Source: Cristatella mucedo (taxonomy: Eukaryota > Bryozoa > Phylactolaemata > Cristatellidae). From it: a DNA stretch of 64,000 nucleotides. The notes under the pieces are model-generated. The model saw nothing but the letters and a program-made list of their open reading frames with translations. It had not been told where the DNA came from and did not search any database. Location of the stretch: positions 1,470,501 through 1,534,500 of the forward strand of contig WPIO01000074.1 of assembly GCA_009760855.2 (NCBI GenBank), written 5' to 3'. Shown one piece after another: positions 1 to 9,867 of the stretch. Numbering within the stretch: the stretch's first letter is position 1; each line of letters starts with the position of its first letter. A program made the position numbers and the translations under genes.

Positions 1-86
1 CTCGGCCACTCTGCGGCTCCAGCGACAGCGAGCGGAGCAGGGACGAGATGGCTCTCGCCTCGTTACCCACGTTCCAGTACACTTGG
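1..86 (-). CDS. Gene A exon 10 (cut by window edge), TPR
   Basis: Acceptor TTTCGCCTGCAG. The open frame reads QVYWNVGNEARAISSLLRSL and continues past position 1. Gene B exon 10 has ALWWEMGSERAALIALLHSL at the same place. Confidence 0.75.
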
Positions 87-2194
87 CTGCAGGCGAAAAA
101 AAGAAAGAGAAAACGCGGGCTCTCTCTTACGCACGACAAGACGCGAGCCGCAAAGCAGTTCGAGCGTTCGAAGATCCGCCGCCGCCGTGCAGTTCGCGGA
201 AGGGTAGTAGCAAATGGCTCACGAGTGGGTACGCTACGTTCCTTCTGGGAGCCGCTTACCCGAGGCTGAAGTAAATCTTGGATCGGCTGTCCGAAATCAC
301 GAGCGCCCTAATGAATGCCTCCTGGGAAAGCGCGAAACTTTTGACGGCGCTGTGGCACCTAGAAAAAGTGGCCGAAGAATTGGCGAACGAGCGAAGAGCA
401 CGGCGAAAGTAGCGGCTTTCTTCAGCTTTCTTCCAAGCTCGGCGCTTGTGGTCAATTTCACTGCAAATGAATGGTCTTCATACTGATGGCTGGCGGCGAT
501 TTGCAGTGTGGCGACGCTGACAGGATTGCAAAAAAGCGGCAGCAGGCAGCCGTCGTTTTACAAGTCACCAGCGGCCTATGGGTAGAACTCGATGCAATCG
601 GCATCGATGGTCGACGTCCGTTCAAATTCCGAAGACGAACGTGCAAATTTACAGACGTTTTAAAAACTACATTCGCGAGATGCTGTGATGTCATTCGGGA
701 GAAATGTTCAGACTTTTTGAGCAGCAGCAGTTAGATTTGAGGTTGGATTGACGCTCAGTTAATGGATTCGATTCGAATGAGTGGACAGTACGATATCTAG
801 CCCGATTGGGTAGTAGTTTGAAAATGTGACCCGGAGCAAGAAAATTAAAGGTGGCAAAATGTGTGTGACAAACCTTAGATGTAAACATGCTGCGTACGCC
901 AGCATAAGCTGCATTCCATTTTGTTCAGTCTTATTGCTAGCTTCCAGTGTTTTCATAGTAAAACACACAACTCTATTCAGCAAGTAATCTTTTATATACA
1001 GTCTGAACAAAGCTAAATAAAAAGGAAATGTAATCGCGGCACGATAGGCTTTCTTACAGTTTCGTCATGCTGACCTTGTCAAAACCGAATGACTTGCCCT
1101 TATCCTCAATGACCTAATACCCGAACAGCCAGAAGGCACTACTTGACCGTATAGCGACTGTCGCAGTGCAGGATATAAACAAAAATATTCTTAACCGTGG
1201 AAACTGCGCATAGAAAAATGACGGCAGTTGATCTCAATCAGGTGTGTCAGTGTGTGTGTGTGTGCGTGTGTGTGCGTGTGTGTGAGAGAGAGAGAGAGAG
1301 AGAAGAGTTTCCTGCGTGGAAGGTTCGCGTGACCACGAGACACAATGACAGAGCTCAATCAAGCAGCCCGCTATGATTGACGAATTAGCAGGTCATGTGA
1401 CGCCTTGCCTTTTCTGGGTCTTCCTGCGTAAGTACTTGCAAGCGAAGCACTTTTTAGCCTGTCCCTTAGCAATTGTCAAGTGCACATAGCTATTTATATA
1501 TTTTATCGAGATGATCTATCCCAAAAAATTTGGTCAACAGTTATTTGGGTTGTCCTACTGCAGGGGAAGCAAAAATGCATCGTTTCAGAAAAGCCGAAGC
1601 TTAAAGCGCCTGAACAGCGTACGAGCAAATTGAATAACGACCACGATTCTAGAGGCTGGGATTCCCGGGCGGGCTGACAAATTGTCGCGGAAGCGACTTA
1701 CAAACCAAGCATATACCACGCCGAGGAGAATTCAAGATCAGCACACTCGGTTGAGGTCTTGGCGTAAGATAGAGCCGTCCTCATTCTGGTCTCGTAGTCA
1801 CCGAATGCATCCAGGAAATAATGTAGGCGTGCTGTAATATAGAGAGCATCGTCTGGGAAGCTTCTGCCAGGCAAACGACCGCAAATGTGTACCGGTTAAT
1901 TTGTTAGAGGTCATTGTGTCCAGATGAAAACTTGCTGATCGTGACATTGCAAACAGTTCTGCACCTTACACTAGAGTTTAGTCATTACGGCGAAGCTAAT
2001 TTGCAGACTTCAGCACAGCTAGGATGCCTAACTAACGTAGTTTTGGATTGAAGTCATGGTTTTGCTTTTCCCCCGGAGCCTTGGGTGGAAAACGGCATTC
2101 GGCAGACCTTGCCAAGGTACCTTTGCTTAAAGTTGGTCTGGATCAAGGGCAGGGGGGCAAAGCAAGATTATTCGCCACCGATAATCAGACTACC

Positions 2195-2275
<81 letters not shown>

Positions 2276-2505
2276 GGAGAGAAAGACTGAGAGGGAGGGA
2301 AAGAGAGACGGAGAGAGAAAGGGAGACGGAGAGAGAAAGGGAGACGGAGAGAGAAAGGGAGACAGAGAGAGTGAGAGAGAAACAGACAGTGCCTGTCTCT
2401 CTTTTCCCTCTCTCTTTGTCTCTCTCATAGACATAGACATAGAGAGGCATAGCTAGATATAGGGAAAGAGAGAGAAGGAGGGAGTGATAAAGATAGATAG
2501 ACAGA

Positions 2506-2546
<41 letters not shown>

Positions 2547-2567
2547 GGGGGAGGGAGAGATAGAGGG

Positions 2568-2617
<50 letters not shown>

Positions 2618-2672
2618 TATATCTCTCTCTCTTACACTCTCTCCTTCATTGTCTCCATCTGTTTCTCTCTTT

Positions 2673-2717
<45 letters not shown>

Positions 2718-2921
2718 AGAGACTTATAGGGAAAGCTACACACAAATAGAGAGCTAGAGAGGTTTTGAGAGAGATAGAGCGAGAAAGAAAGACAGAGAGG
2801 GGCAAGACAGAGAGATAGAGAGAATGATAAAGTTAGAAAGAGAGAGATAACGGGGTAAAGTGACAGGAAGATATAGAGAGATAAAGAAATATGGAGGTAG
2901 CGAGTGAGAGAGCAAGAGAGA

Positions 2922-2955
<34 letters not shown>

Positions 2956-3964
2956 TGGAGAGAAAAACACGTCTAATCAAGTTTTGCTTGCTGTAATTGA
3001 GCTAACGCCAACTCTTTGACCGTGCATCCTATGCACATAAAGCGCCTAGAAACAGATTAAGTTCTCTGAAGATGCCATGCAAACGTGTAATTGTCAGTAT
3101 CGTCAACGAATATTTTTAGGCAGCCGCTACCACGATTTCCTAGCTCAGTTTGGCTCGATTAGGGTCGTAAAGGTAAAATGGCAATGCTTCTGACGATGGT
3201 GGTCGATAATGCCGGCCCCAGTCTTCGACTATAAAGACGGTCGACTCTTCTGAGTACTGTGGAAATGTTACAACCCAATTAGGACTGTGCCTTGTGGAAT
3301 GCTTCTGGCGAAGCAGCCGTCAGCGCACCGGCTCGCCATTCTCTTTATAGGCTACCTTTATCAACCAGAGACGTCCGACTCGTCGATTACCGCGGAACCA
3401 TAACAACCAAATTAGGCTGGCGCCCTGCGGACTGCCTCTGGCGCAGGAGCCGCCTGTGCATCTGCTTGGCAGCTCTCTTTATCCGCTACCGCCATCGACC
3501 ATAAAGGCGGTCGACTCGTGCGAGCACCGTGGAAAAATAGCAACCCAATTAAGGTGGCGCCCCTTTGAAGGAGCCGCCGGGCGAAGGAGCCGCCTGTGCA
3601 TCTGCGTGGCAGCTCACTTTATCCGCCGCCGCCGTCGCCGCCTCCGAGAGCCTCGCGAGGGCTTGAGAAAGATATGCCGGAGAGCCGAGACTTTGATCGA
3701 GCCGAGCGACCCTTCCTTTGGGTCGATTCCGACCGACCTCTCCTCACTAACTCACTGAGGCCTAGGCGGCGGCTACGGAATCGCCGTACTTGTGCTACGC
3801 ATACCATACGCCATTTAATTAATGGCCCTCCGCTCATTGCAAACCGCCGCCGATGTCGTTCCAATTGCTTTTCCCCTACGCCTACGTCTATTGGAAGACG
3901 CCGATTTGTTGGATGAGTAAAAGATAGGTAAAGAAATAGGTAGCAAGAAAGAGACACAGAGAGA

Positions 3965-4022
<58 letters not shown>

Positions 4023-4519
4023 GAGAGAGAGAAAGCGACAGGGAGAGAAAGAGAGAAATACAGAGAGATAGATAGATAAATAGATAAAGAGACAGAGAGA
4101 TAGAGAGTGAGAGAGACAGAGAGAGATAGAGAGAGAGAGAGAGAGTTCTCATAGGACTCGAGATCCCTTACACGAGTATCACTATTATCAGTCTATGCAG
4201 CAGCATGGTGACTGACCACATTCGTTAGGAGCAGTCAACCAAAACCGGCCATCGACGTTGAGGCTCCCAGGCAATGTGAGGCCAGTGCCGCCGCGGTCAT
4301 GCCATTCGAGAGGGGAGTGAATTTAGTGGAACGAATTCACACGCTGGCAGCTTTGCTGCAGCTACTCACCAACGTGGAGCGCCGCCGCGGCCTTGACAAT
4401 GCTGGTCACTCTTTCGTCTTGCACAAGCTCTCTGAATAGCCGCTCGGCGCTGAGTGCGTCGTTAAGTCGCTCCTTCAGGAGAGCAACCTCGAGCATCGCT
4501 GTATACATTAGAAATAAGC

Positions 4520-4550
<31 letters not shown>

Positions 4551-7500
4551 GTATACGCACGCACGAACTCACACGCACTCACAAACACGCGAAAAACCAA
4601 ACGCGAAAATATATATCCACACGCTTACATGCAGCATCCTACTGGGAAGGCAGAGCACTCGACCGCTGCACACACTTAGTCAGGCACGTAAATCGCTGCG
4701 GCGAAACGCAAAAACTCGCCAGACGGCCTTCCTCTTACCGGAGTGTTTCATCGAGTCTGTCGCCGACGGGCTGGATACCAAGGCTTCCATGAGCTGCAGC
4801 AGCAAAGACCAGCCGCTGCCGTGACGCCCGGCTATCGTGCTGGCGCCAGCTCCCGCCCCCCCCATGCCTGCCCGTCCCCCTCCACGCCACTGCCCGTCCC
4901 CCGTCCGTCACGGGCCAAGAGGAACCGCGGACGGAAGCTCGAATTTATAAGACGAACCTGGATACTCTGTTCGTATTTGCACTGGTTCTTCCTTACTATT
5001 CCGACAATGAAGTGGATCTCGTCTTGACACGAAAGTTCGGGATTCGTTTTCAGCAGGTCCAGAAGCACTTCAGCTACCCTGTTGCAGCAGCAATGAGCGT
5101 ATGAGGCCGCTCACAGGGCACTCTTCGAGCGATTGGCAACGCGCTTATAGATTGACGACGAAGCCGCTGCAGTTTAAGATGGATCGCCTTTTCCCGCGAG
5201 CTTGCTACGTTTCGCTCTTACCCGTCGCTGTTTGCGATGTTAAACTGGGCGCTGATAACGGAGACTCCATAGCGGAGCGAGGCCTCTCTGTTCCAGATGT
5301 CGGAGTCTATATTCATAAGCGTCCGATAAGTATCGTACGCTGCAAAAACCACACGCTCAGAGATCAGCACTCGGTCTCGAGATTCCTCGAGAGTTTGGAA
5401 ATGGCTTGCTTTCGCGTGCTCTTCGGCGAACTCGAATGTGTTTCACATTTGTTTTTCGTGATGGCGGTGAGCCTTGTCGCGGAGCAGTCGATTTCAGAGC
5501 CCACTGTGCCCAACCGGAGCGCAGCTCACCGTTGGTGTAATCTGTCGACAGCAGGTACATGTGTCCGAGCTTAAGCAGCTTCTGCTTTAGTACAACCTCG
5601 GAGCCTTCTGCTATTGGAATCGAGGCAATCGTAGACGCAATGTGGTCGATACTCTGAAAGCAGTACAGTTATCGCTGCAGTACGGACATTGTATTTAGGC
5701 ATGAGCAAGTTAGAGAGGAAACGCTTCACTGGTTTCGATGAAAAATTCGTACAAAACGTGCATCAGCAGCAGTAGCAGTGACGCTTCATTTGCAAGCGCT
5801 CCTCGTGCAATTGGCTAAGCACTAGTAGTTGTTGTCCTTGTTGTTATCATCAGATACTGTTCTATCTTCGCGTCATTAAATCACTTCATCAGCTAGCATA
5901 CGCCTATTTGTAGTCACCTGCAAAGTAAAGAGACAAGCTTCGCGTCGCTGTACGAACCGTTCTCAAAAGTTTCTGGTTTCGAACGCCTTCTTGATCTTCC
6001 AACTGGACATAGTTGTGCTTGAAGCTAAAATTTGGCGAAAACAGTCAGATGCCAGAATTTAAGAAGCAGGTTGGCTGCAAAAGAAATGTATCGGCAAGAC
6101 GCTATCAAGTTGCTTTGGCACGAGTCTGCCAGCGTTTTTTTCGCCTTGCATTACGGCAATGTACTGTGTTATTTCACGTACTCTGTACTTGGCGGCACCG
6201 TTGTTTATCGGAGTAACCTTCAACTTTCGCCGCCATGCTTACATTCACGCCGTCTGTTATAAAGGCTGCTAAAAGGCGCCTTTAGAGATCAATAGCTGAG
6301 TGATCCACCACCTCGCACAAAGTGACTGCCAGAATGTCAGTTAAGCATCGACCGCTGCAACCTAGTGAGTAGGTGCGAATGCATATTGATAAATGTCGAA
6401 TCCAGATTTTCCTGAGTGCATTGAGCAAGACGCATACTGCTTAGAAACGAATCACACTTGGCCCACAAAATTCTCTACAGAAATATTCCCACTGGCGTGC
6501 CTGACATATCAGCTATTTTTACAGTCGAAAAACTGAATCTGTTTAGGTTGCTCCAAAAAATCTCAACAATTCCTGTCACTACGTTGGTGGCGATTCCGCT
6601 TTGACGGCAACCTAACCCACGTATGTGTCCAAGTCCGACGCTAGGAACGCAGAATCGCTTTGACCGGTAAATGAGGACCCCGCAGTTACTGCATTCGCAA
6701 AAGCTAAACTGAAGAGCTAGTGCAAAGACACCTATAATGGATATTCCTATCATGGATTCGGCGACTCATTCGAAGTTGATTGGAGCTCGCTCGCTCGCAC
6801 GGCAAGTGATCGGCTCTTCGGTGGTTTCCGGACGCGGTGGCATCCGCTAGTTGTGTACGGGAGCTGTCACTGCCGGCTGACCGTCAGTCTAGCAACAGCT
6901 GCACAGCCGATCGCTCGAAACCGTAGGGCCAGATTTAAGCCGAGCGGTGAGGCTATTCAAATTTAAATTAAGCAGCGCCAGGCCAGGCCAGGCCAGCTGC
7001 CGCTCTGCTCGCGGCCTGTGAAAGGCCGAGGAATTCGCGGGCCCATTGTATCCATTCACTGAGATGAATAGCATCCATTGACAGTGGCTGAAGCTAAATC
7101 GACAGAGACCGCTAGAACCGGTGGCAGGTGGCCGTGGCTAACGGCGGAAATGGCCACAAACTCGGCACGGCCAGCATGTGCTGCTGGCAGCTGCTGTGGT
7201 CTCGGGCCCTCTCTTGAGGCGCCAAGCCACCCCAGCGTGGGCAGGCGATTGCTCTCTATAATAATAACACACTTGATAGAGCACCCTCAGAGACCCCAAT
7301 CTCTTTCTTGACGCTTTACATTTGCTGCAAAGGAAACACAATAGCATGCTCGATGGTGACATGCATAGGGTCAGCGTACAAGTGCGGTTAGTTGCAGTCA
7401 GAACGCATAAGCACATAAAGGACGAATCACGGGGACCCATTAAATGCTTGATAAATAGGTGCGCTTTTAGTTGTCTCTTGCCGATATTTAGATGCGACAA

Positions 7501-7861
7501 AAAGAGGCCAATTGCCAATTCCATTGAATTGACTGGAAGCGTGCACCAAAGTCATCTCGCCGAAGGGGTGTCAGGCAGCTACTACAACGTCGTCTGAACT
7601 AGCAGCGTTCTTGCCAAGTATGTACAAGTCCATAGCCCGTACACCAATTTATCGAAAACATCGCTAGGCATGTAGGTCCAGCTGGATGCGCCTACAGGAC
7701 TACGTAAAAGTGCATGCTGAACGTTGAAACATGTTGATTCGCCTACACATAAACGCTGTTCCGCAGCTTACGATTAGCATATTATCTTACCAGTAAATTT
7801 CCGATAACTGGATGATTTCGTCCGGGGTAAAATCGATATACTGTTCGTTTACGTCAGACAT
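1..7861 (-). CDS. Gene A: KDM6/UTX-like TPR protein, 5' ten exons, runs off left edge
   Basis: Multi-exon gene read on the minus strand. Coding exons (high to low): 7861-7791, 6024-5958, 5653-5530, 5339-5222, 5078-4958, 4793-4739, 4498-4370, 1852-1702, 358-260, 86-1. Every junction keeps the frame, giving about 340 codons before the window ends. The product is a run of TPR helices. It lines up with the human UTX (KDM6A) TPR domain without large gaps: LGHMYLLSTDY against LGHFNLLLEDY, EIHFIVGI against EIHLRLGL, AWYMLGLCHS against SWYFLGRCYS. In UTX this domain holds the enzyme in MLL3/4-COMPASS in the nucleus; whether this divergent copy does so is inference. The JmjC part, if any, lies outside the window. 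Introns 2 and 5 start with GTTCGT, an unusual donor. No in-frame stop was seen in the assembled exons, so it is probably a functional gene. Another UTX/Ssn6-like TPR protein is the main alternative. Confidence 0.75.
87..259 (-). other. Gene A intron 9
   Basis: 173-nt intron with donor GTAAGC and acceptor CTGCAG preceded by a long pyrimidine run (minus strand). The open frames here on the plus strand are shadows. Confidence 0.6.
260..358 (-). CDS. Gene A exon 9, TPR
   Basis: 99 nt, acceptor TTTTTCTAG, donor GTAAGC. It encodes CHSAVKSFALSQEAFIRALV and then SKIYFSLG, aligned with UTX CYSSIGKVQDAFISYRQSI. Identical length and phase in gene B. Confidence 0.8.
359..1701 (-). other. Gene A intron 8
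   Basis: About 1.3 kb, with a (TG)n tract at 1250-1283 followed by (GA)n at 1284-1302. No other recognised feature. Confidence 0.6.
1702..1852 (-). CDS. Gene A exon 8, TPR
   Basis: 151 nt, acceptor CTTCCCAG, donor GTAAGT, phase 1 to 2. It encodes ITARLHYFLDAFGDYE and ends SSAWYMLGL; gene B has NAARLHFNREEFGD and ends SGAWHQLGL in a 193-nt exon. The downstream end is certain. The acceptor was chosen by phase and could lie elsewhere. Confidence 0.7.
2196..2420 (+). repeat. (GA)n microsatellite and GA-rich minisatellite
   Basis: A pure GA run at 2196-2272 is followed by four copies of an 18-bp GA-rich unit and degenerate GA. Confidence 0.95.
2572..2714 (+). repeat. (AT)n / CT-rich / (AT)n compound repeat
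   Basis: Two AT runs (2572-2622, 2679-2714) flank a CT-rich block. Confidence 0.95.
3035..3085 (+). mobile_element. LINE B / SINE1 3' tail fragment
   Basis: Contains AAAGCGCCTAGAAACAGATT followed by AAGTTCTCTGA, the conserved 3' hairpin of LINE B and SINE1. Confidence 0.6.
3228..3640 (+). repeat. ~135-bp minisatellite, three units
   Basis: Units start near 3230, 3366 and 3499. Each holds a TAAAGRCGGTCGACTC-like start (degenerate in the second unit), a CAACCAAATTAGGCTGGCG-like middle and a GCCTGTGCATCTGC...CTTTATCCGC end. GC-rich against an AT/GA-rich surrounding. Confidence 0.75.
3955..4145 (+). repeat. (GA)n repeat block
   Basis: Nearly unbroken GA with GATA interruptions. Confidence 0.95.
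4370..4498 (-). CDS. Gene A exon 7, TPR
   Basis: 129 nt, acceptor GTATACAG, donor GTGAGT. It encodes LKERLNDALSAERLFRELVQ and KAAAALHV, matching UTX YETQRKYHSAKEAYEQLL. Same size as gene B exon 7. Confidence 0.8.
4739..4793 (-). CDS. Gene A exon 6, 55-nt mini-exon
   Basis: Acceptor TTTGCTGCTGCAG, donor GTAAGA, phase 0 to 1, encoding LMEALVSSPSATDSMKHS. It was found because the neighbouring exons did not join in phase; gene B has a 55-nt exon at the same place. It fills the gap corresponding to the UTX loop LALVDCNPCTLSN. Confidence 0.7.
4958..5078 (-). CDS. Gene A exon 5, TPR
   Basis: 121 nt, acceptor CAACAG, donor GTTCGT. It encodes VAEVLLDLLKTNPELS and DEIHFIVGIVRKNQCKYEQS, matching UTX EIHLRLGLMFKVNTDYESS. 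The unusual donor is supported by the identical exon length in gene B, which uses GTAAGG. Confidence 0.8.
5222..5339 (-). CDS. Gene A exon 4, TPR
   Basis: 118 nt, acceptor TTTTTGCAG, donor GTAAGA. It encodes YDTYRTLMNIDSD and RYGVSVISAQFNIANSDG. Same length and phases as gene B exon 4, with about 40% identical residues by eye. Confidence 0.8.
5530..5653 (-). CDS. Gene A exon 3, first TPR helix pair
   Basis: 124 nt, acceptor CTTTCAG, donor GTGAGC, phase 0 to 1. It carries LKLGHMYLLSTDYTN, the most UTX-like motif of the gene. The paralogous exon in B is 12 nt longer. Confidence 0.8.
5958..6024 (-). CDS. Gene A exon 2
   Basis: 67 nt, acceptor TTTTAG, donor GTTCGT, phase 2 to 0. It encodes FKHNYVQLEDQEGVRNQKLL, matching the UTX segment FVRFHEDGARTKALLGKA and the 64-nt exon 2 of gene B. 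Confidence 0.7.
6900..6965. promoter_or_regulatory. Motif shared by intron 1 of genes A and B
   Basis: GATTTAAGCCGAGC, then six variable bases, then GCTATTCA. The same words with the same 6-nt spacer occur at 34411-34438, also inside intron 1 of the paralogous gene and in the same orientation. It could be a retained regulatory element or a fragment of an unknown repeat; the function is inferred. Confidence 0.35.
7257..7500 (-). mobile_element. LINE B 3'-end copy
   Basis: Starts with ATAATAATAACACACTTGAT and the GAGCACCCTCAGAG hairpin. It continues through the same 3' UTR words (GCATGCTCGATGGTGACATG) as the other LINE B copies. 5'-truncated; lies in intron 1 of gene A. Confidence 0.85.
7791..7861 (-). 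CDS. Gene A exon 1 (start codon)
   Basis: The ATG at 7861 opens a peptide starting MSDVNEQYIDFTPDEIIQLS and ends in phase 2 at the donor GTAAGA. The start was chosen because gene B begins with a matching MSDAIVRYVGF peptide. A CAG lies 23 nt upstream of the ATG, so a 5' UTR intron is possible. Confidence 0.7.
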
Positions 7862-7966
7862 GGTAGTACAATTACGGAAGGTCTGAAAACATGCAAGCAC
7901 AGTAACGTAATTATGAACGAGTCTACTGAATAGCTTCATCAAGGATTTAAGCATAGGCAAACTTAC

Positions 7967-8114
7967 ACAGAAGAGATGTGACTGCCCCCAAGAAGTCGCT
8001 CGCCGAAATCAAGCTGCCAATATGGCCGCTGCAATAGATGCCCACCAGGTCAATGTCCATGCGCGTAGTAACGATATAGTTCGGCTGCCCGCGGCCCAGG
8101 AATCTGGCGGAGGG
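7967..8114 (-). CDS. Orphan exon-like segment just upstream of gene A
   Basis: Bounded by acceptor ATTGTAG and a consensus donor GTAAGT. It is open for 49 codons and includes QPNYIVTTRMDIDLVGIY and GHIGSLISASDFLGAVTSLL. If spliced to the acceptor-like CAG before the gene A ATG, it would end three codons later (YLP then stop). So it is either the end of a separate minus-strand gene or part of a gene A 5' leader. Product not recognised. Confidence 0.4.
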
Positions 8115-8399
8115 CTACAATGAGTGCTCAATAGAGTAGTCCCGGGCTTTTCTAGATAGAATGATGCGATATTTTTCAAGATAGACTGTGTTATATGTCA
8201 TTGAATTCAGACAAACCGTTTGGCGAGTGGCACAATGCCATGCTTTGACAGCCCCCGACAGTTTCTTCATGAGGCGCACAGCGTTTTGGTTGCTTGCCTG
8301 TTACTGTTGAGCGGCAACTATCTGCTAACCTGCCTGTGTAGTTAAATGGATGAGGCGTAATTTCCTTTGGGTTATTGTCGCTGCATGTCTGACCGAAAA

Positions 8400-8918
8400 G
8401 TAAACGTTTTCGAGCCAGAGTTTTCTCTAACCCGAACGTCTCCTCTGAAGTTAACTTAGCCAACGTTGCTGGGCATTCTCGCATCGTATAATCCAGAACG
8501 TGCCCTATAAATGACCAGAGCATTTCAGTAAAATGACATCCTGCATCACATTTTTTGCGCCCCGATTTCTGGTGAACAGTCTGGGCCGGAACAAGTAGTA
8601 CGTAGCCGAAAAAGATTCACAAAGAGCCCGCAGATCAACGTGCCGAATCAGCACGCAATTGTTGACGAAAGGTCGGAGGAAGTACAATCCGCGGCCCGAG
8701 GAAAGCTTCTTCCTTGCGGTCGCCACGCTGACCAGAGCGTTCAAGTGGGAGAATATTAGTTGGGCTAAGTATGGCATCCAAGACGTGGTCCACGCTGTAG
8801 CCACTACAGTAATCCCTTTGACTGGGAAGCTGGGATGTAAGCAGTAGTTGCAGTCACCAACGAACCAACTTGTAACGGAGCCAAGCCAAGTTTGGCGCCA
8901 TAACCTGCGAAGATACAA
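8400..8918 (-). CDS. Unidentified coding-looking stretch upstream of the orphan exon
   Basis: An open frame from 8918 to 8505 (includes PFVNNCVLIRHVDLRALCES) is followed, after the acceptor-like TCATTTATAG, by a second open frame to 8191 (MRECPATLAKLTSEETFGLE). Together with 8114-7967 these could be exons of one small minus-strand gene. No family was recognised and no start codon was settled. Confidence 0.25.
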
Positions 8919-9179
8919 AGCTGCTTGCCTTTGCCATGCTATGTCTGTGGAAGAAATTCATGTGGCAAGGGCGTCGCGATTTGGCTGACGATTTTAAGCG
9001 TTCCACGGAGAAGCTTCTGGCACTGCTTGGCTGAGGCTGCACGACGACACGACAGGACGTCGTCTCCTTTACGGATATTTAGGTACCGCCCTATACAGGA
9101 GGAACTCGGACTCTCGCAGAGGGTTCATGCTAAGCCACTTGCTCGCAATGAAAGTACCGAGCTCAACACACACAGACAC

Positions 9180-9185
9180 GCGCAC

Positions 9186-9233
<48 letters not shown>

Positions 9234-9240
9234 GCGCGCG
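9180..9240 (+). repeat. (CA)n microsatellite with CG end
   Basis: CA repeat passing into CGCGCGCG. It produces Thr/His open frames that are not genes. Confidence 0.95.
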
Positions 9241-9349
9241 GGCGTGCACACGCGCACACCACAAACCGCTAAGGATTTACAAACTGAAAAACCATAAACT
9301 CGTCTCACTGGCACTTCAAATTGAAAAATAAAATAATATACAGGAACTA

Positions 9350-9822
9350 CCGTTTTTCACGATTATAAGTCGCACTCTTTCCAAGTTCTTTTCGAAAAAA
9401 TTATTCAGCAATTTATACACAGTAAGTCATATAATGCTTAAATTAAAAAACCACTCCTTGCCTACCGATCTATACTGCTCAACTTGTTCATATGGAATTA
9501 ACTAGCTTATAATGTACGCTAATTTAGCTGGCCATAAATCCTTAATTGCGAATTTCAAATATGCTGAATGGAACTGCAGATATCTTAAAAGAAAGTGACG
9601 ATTAAGATGCCGAAAATTCTGCAGGAGACTATGAAGATGTTAGCAGTGATACTGATGATAGGTTTCTTGCTAACTGTGATGATTAAAGCAAACTTATTTT
9701 AATGAAAAATGATTGGTATTTTTAATAATATTTTTCAGTAAAGAAATTCTTTCAAGAATTTTTATCAATAAATTGAGGGTGCGATTTATACTTTGGTTCA
9801 ACTTGTAACTGTAAAAACACGG
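9350..9822 (+). mobile_element. Degenerate pogo-like DNA transposon, copy 1
   Basis: The terminal inverted repeats read CCGTTTTTCACGATTATAAG at the left and, inverted, CCGTGTTTTTACAGTT at the right, each flanked by TA (9348-9349, 9823-9824) as in the Tc1/mariner superfamily. A short coding relic ends in SSDTDDRFLANCDD before a stop (about 9600-9687). This acidic tail is shared with the copy at 23978-24304. Most of the transposase is missing. Confidence 0.75.
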
Positions 9823-9867
9823 TATATAATAGTAATATAATTGAAATAGCATAAATGTATACGAACA

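Larger units (their letters stand above)
1853..4369 (-). other. Gene A intron 7, microsatellite-filled
   Basis: Large intron with (GA)n at 2196-2272, an 18-bp GGGAGACGGAGAGAGAAA repeat at about 2302-2365, (AT)n at 2572-2622 and 2679-2714, a GA-rich block at 2770-2960, a LINE-tail fragment near 3040, a ~135-bp minisatellite at 3228-3640 and another GA block at 3955-4145. The long open frames here are repeat artefacts. Confidence 0.7.

Noticed and set aside
2085-2980. Long open frames of Arg/Glu, Ser/Leu and Ile/Tyr
   Set aside because: They are translations of GA and AT microsatellites; the same applies to frames at 3619-4152, 30780-31310, 33627-33845 and 59608-59967.
9069-9314. Val/Cys and Thr/His frames
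   Set aside because: Produced by (CA)n; likewise at 60575-61177.
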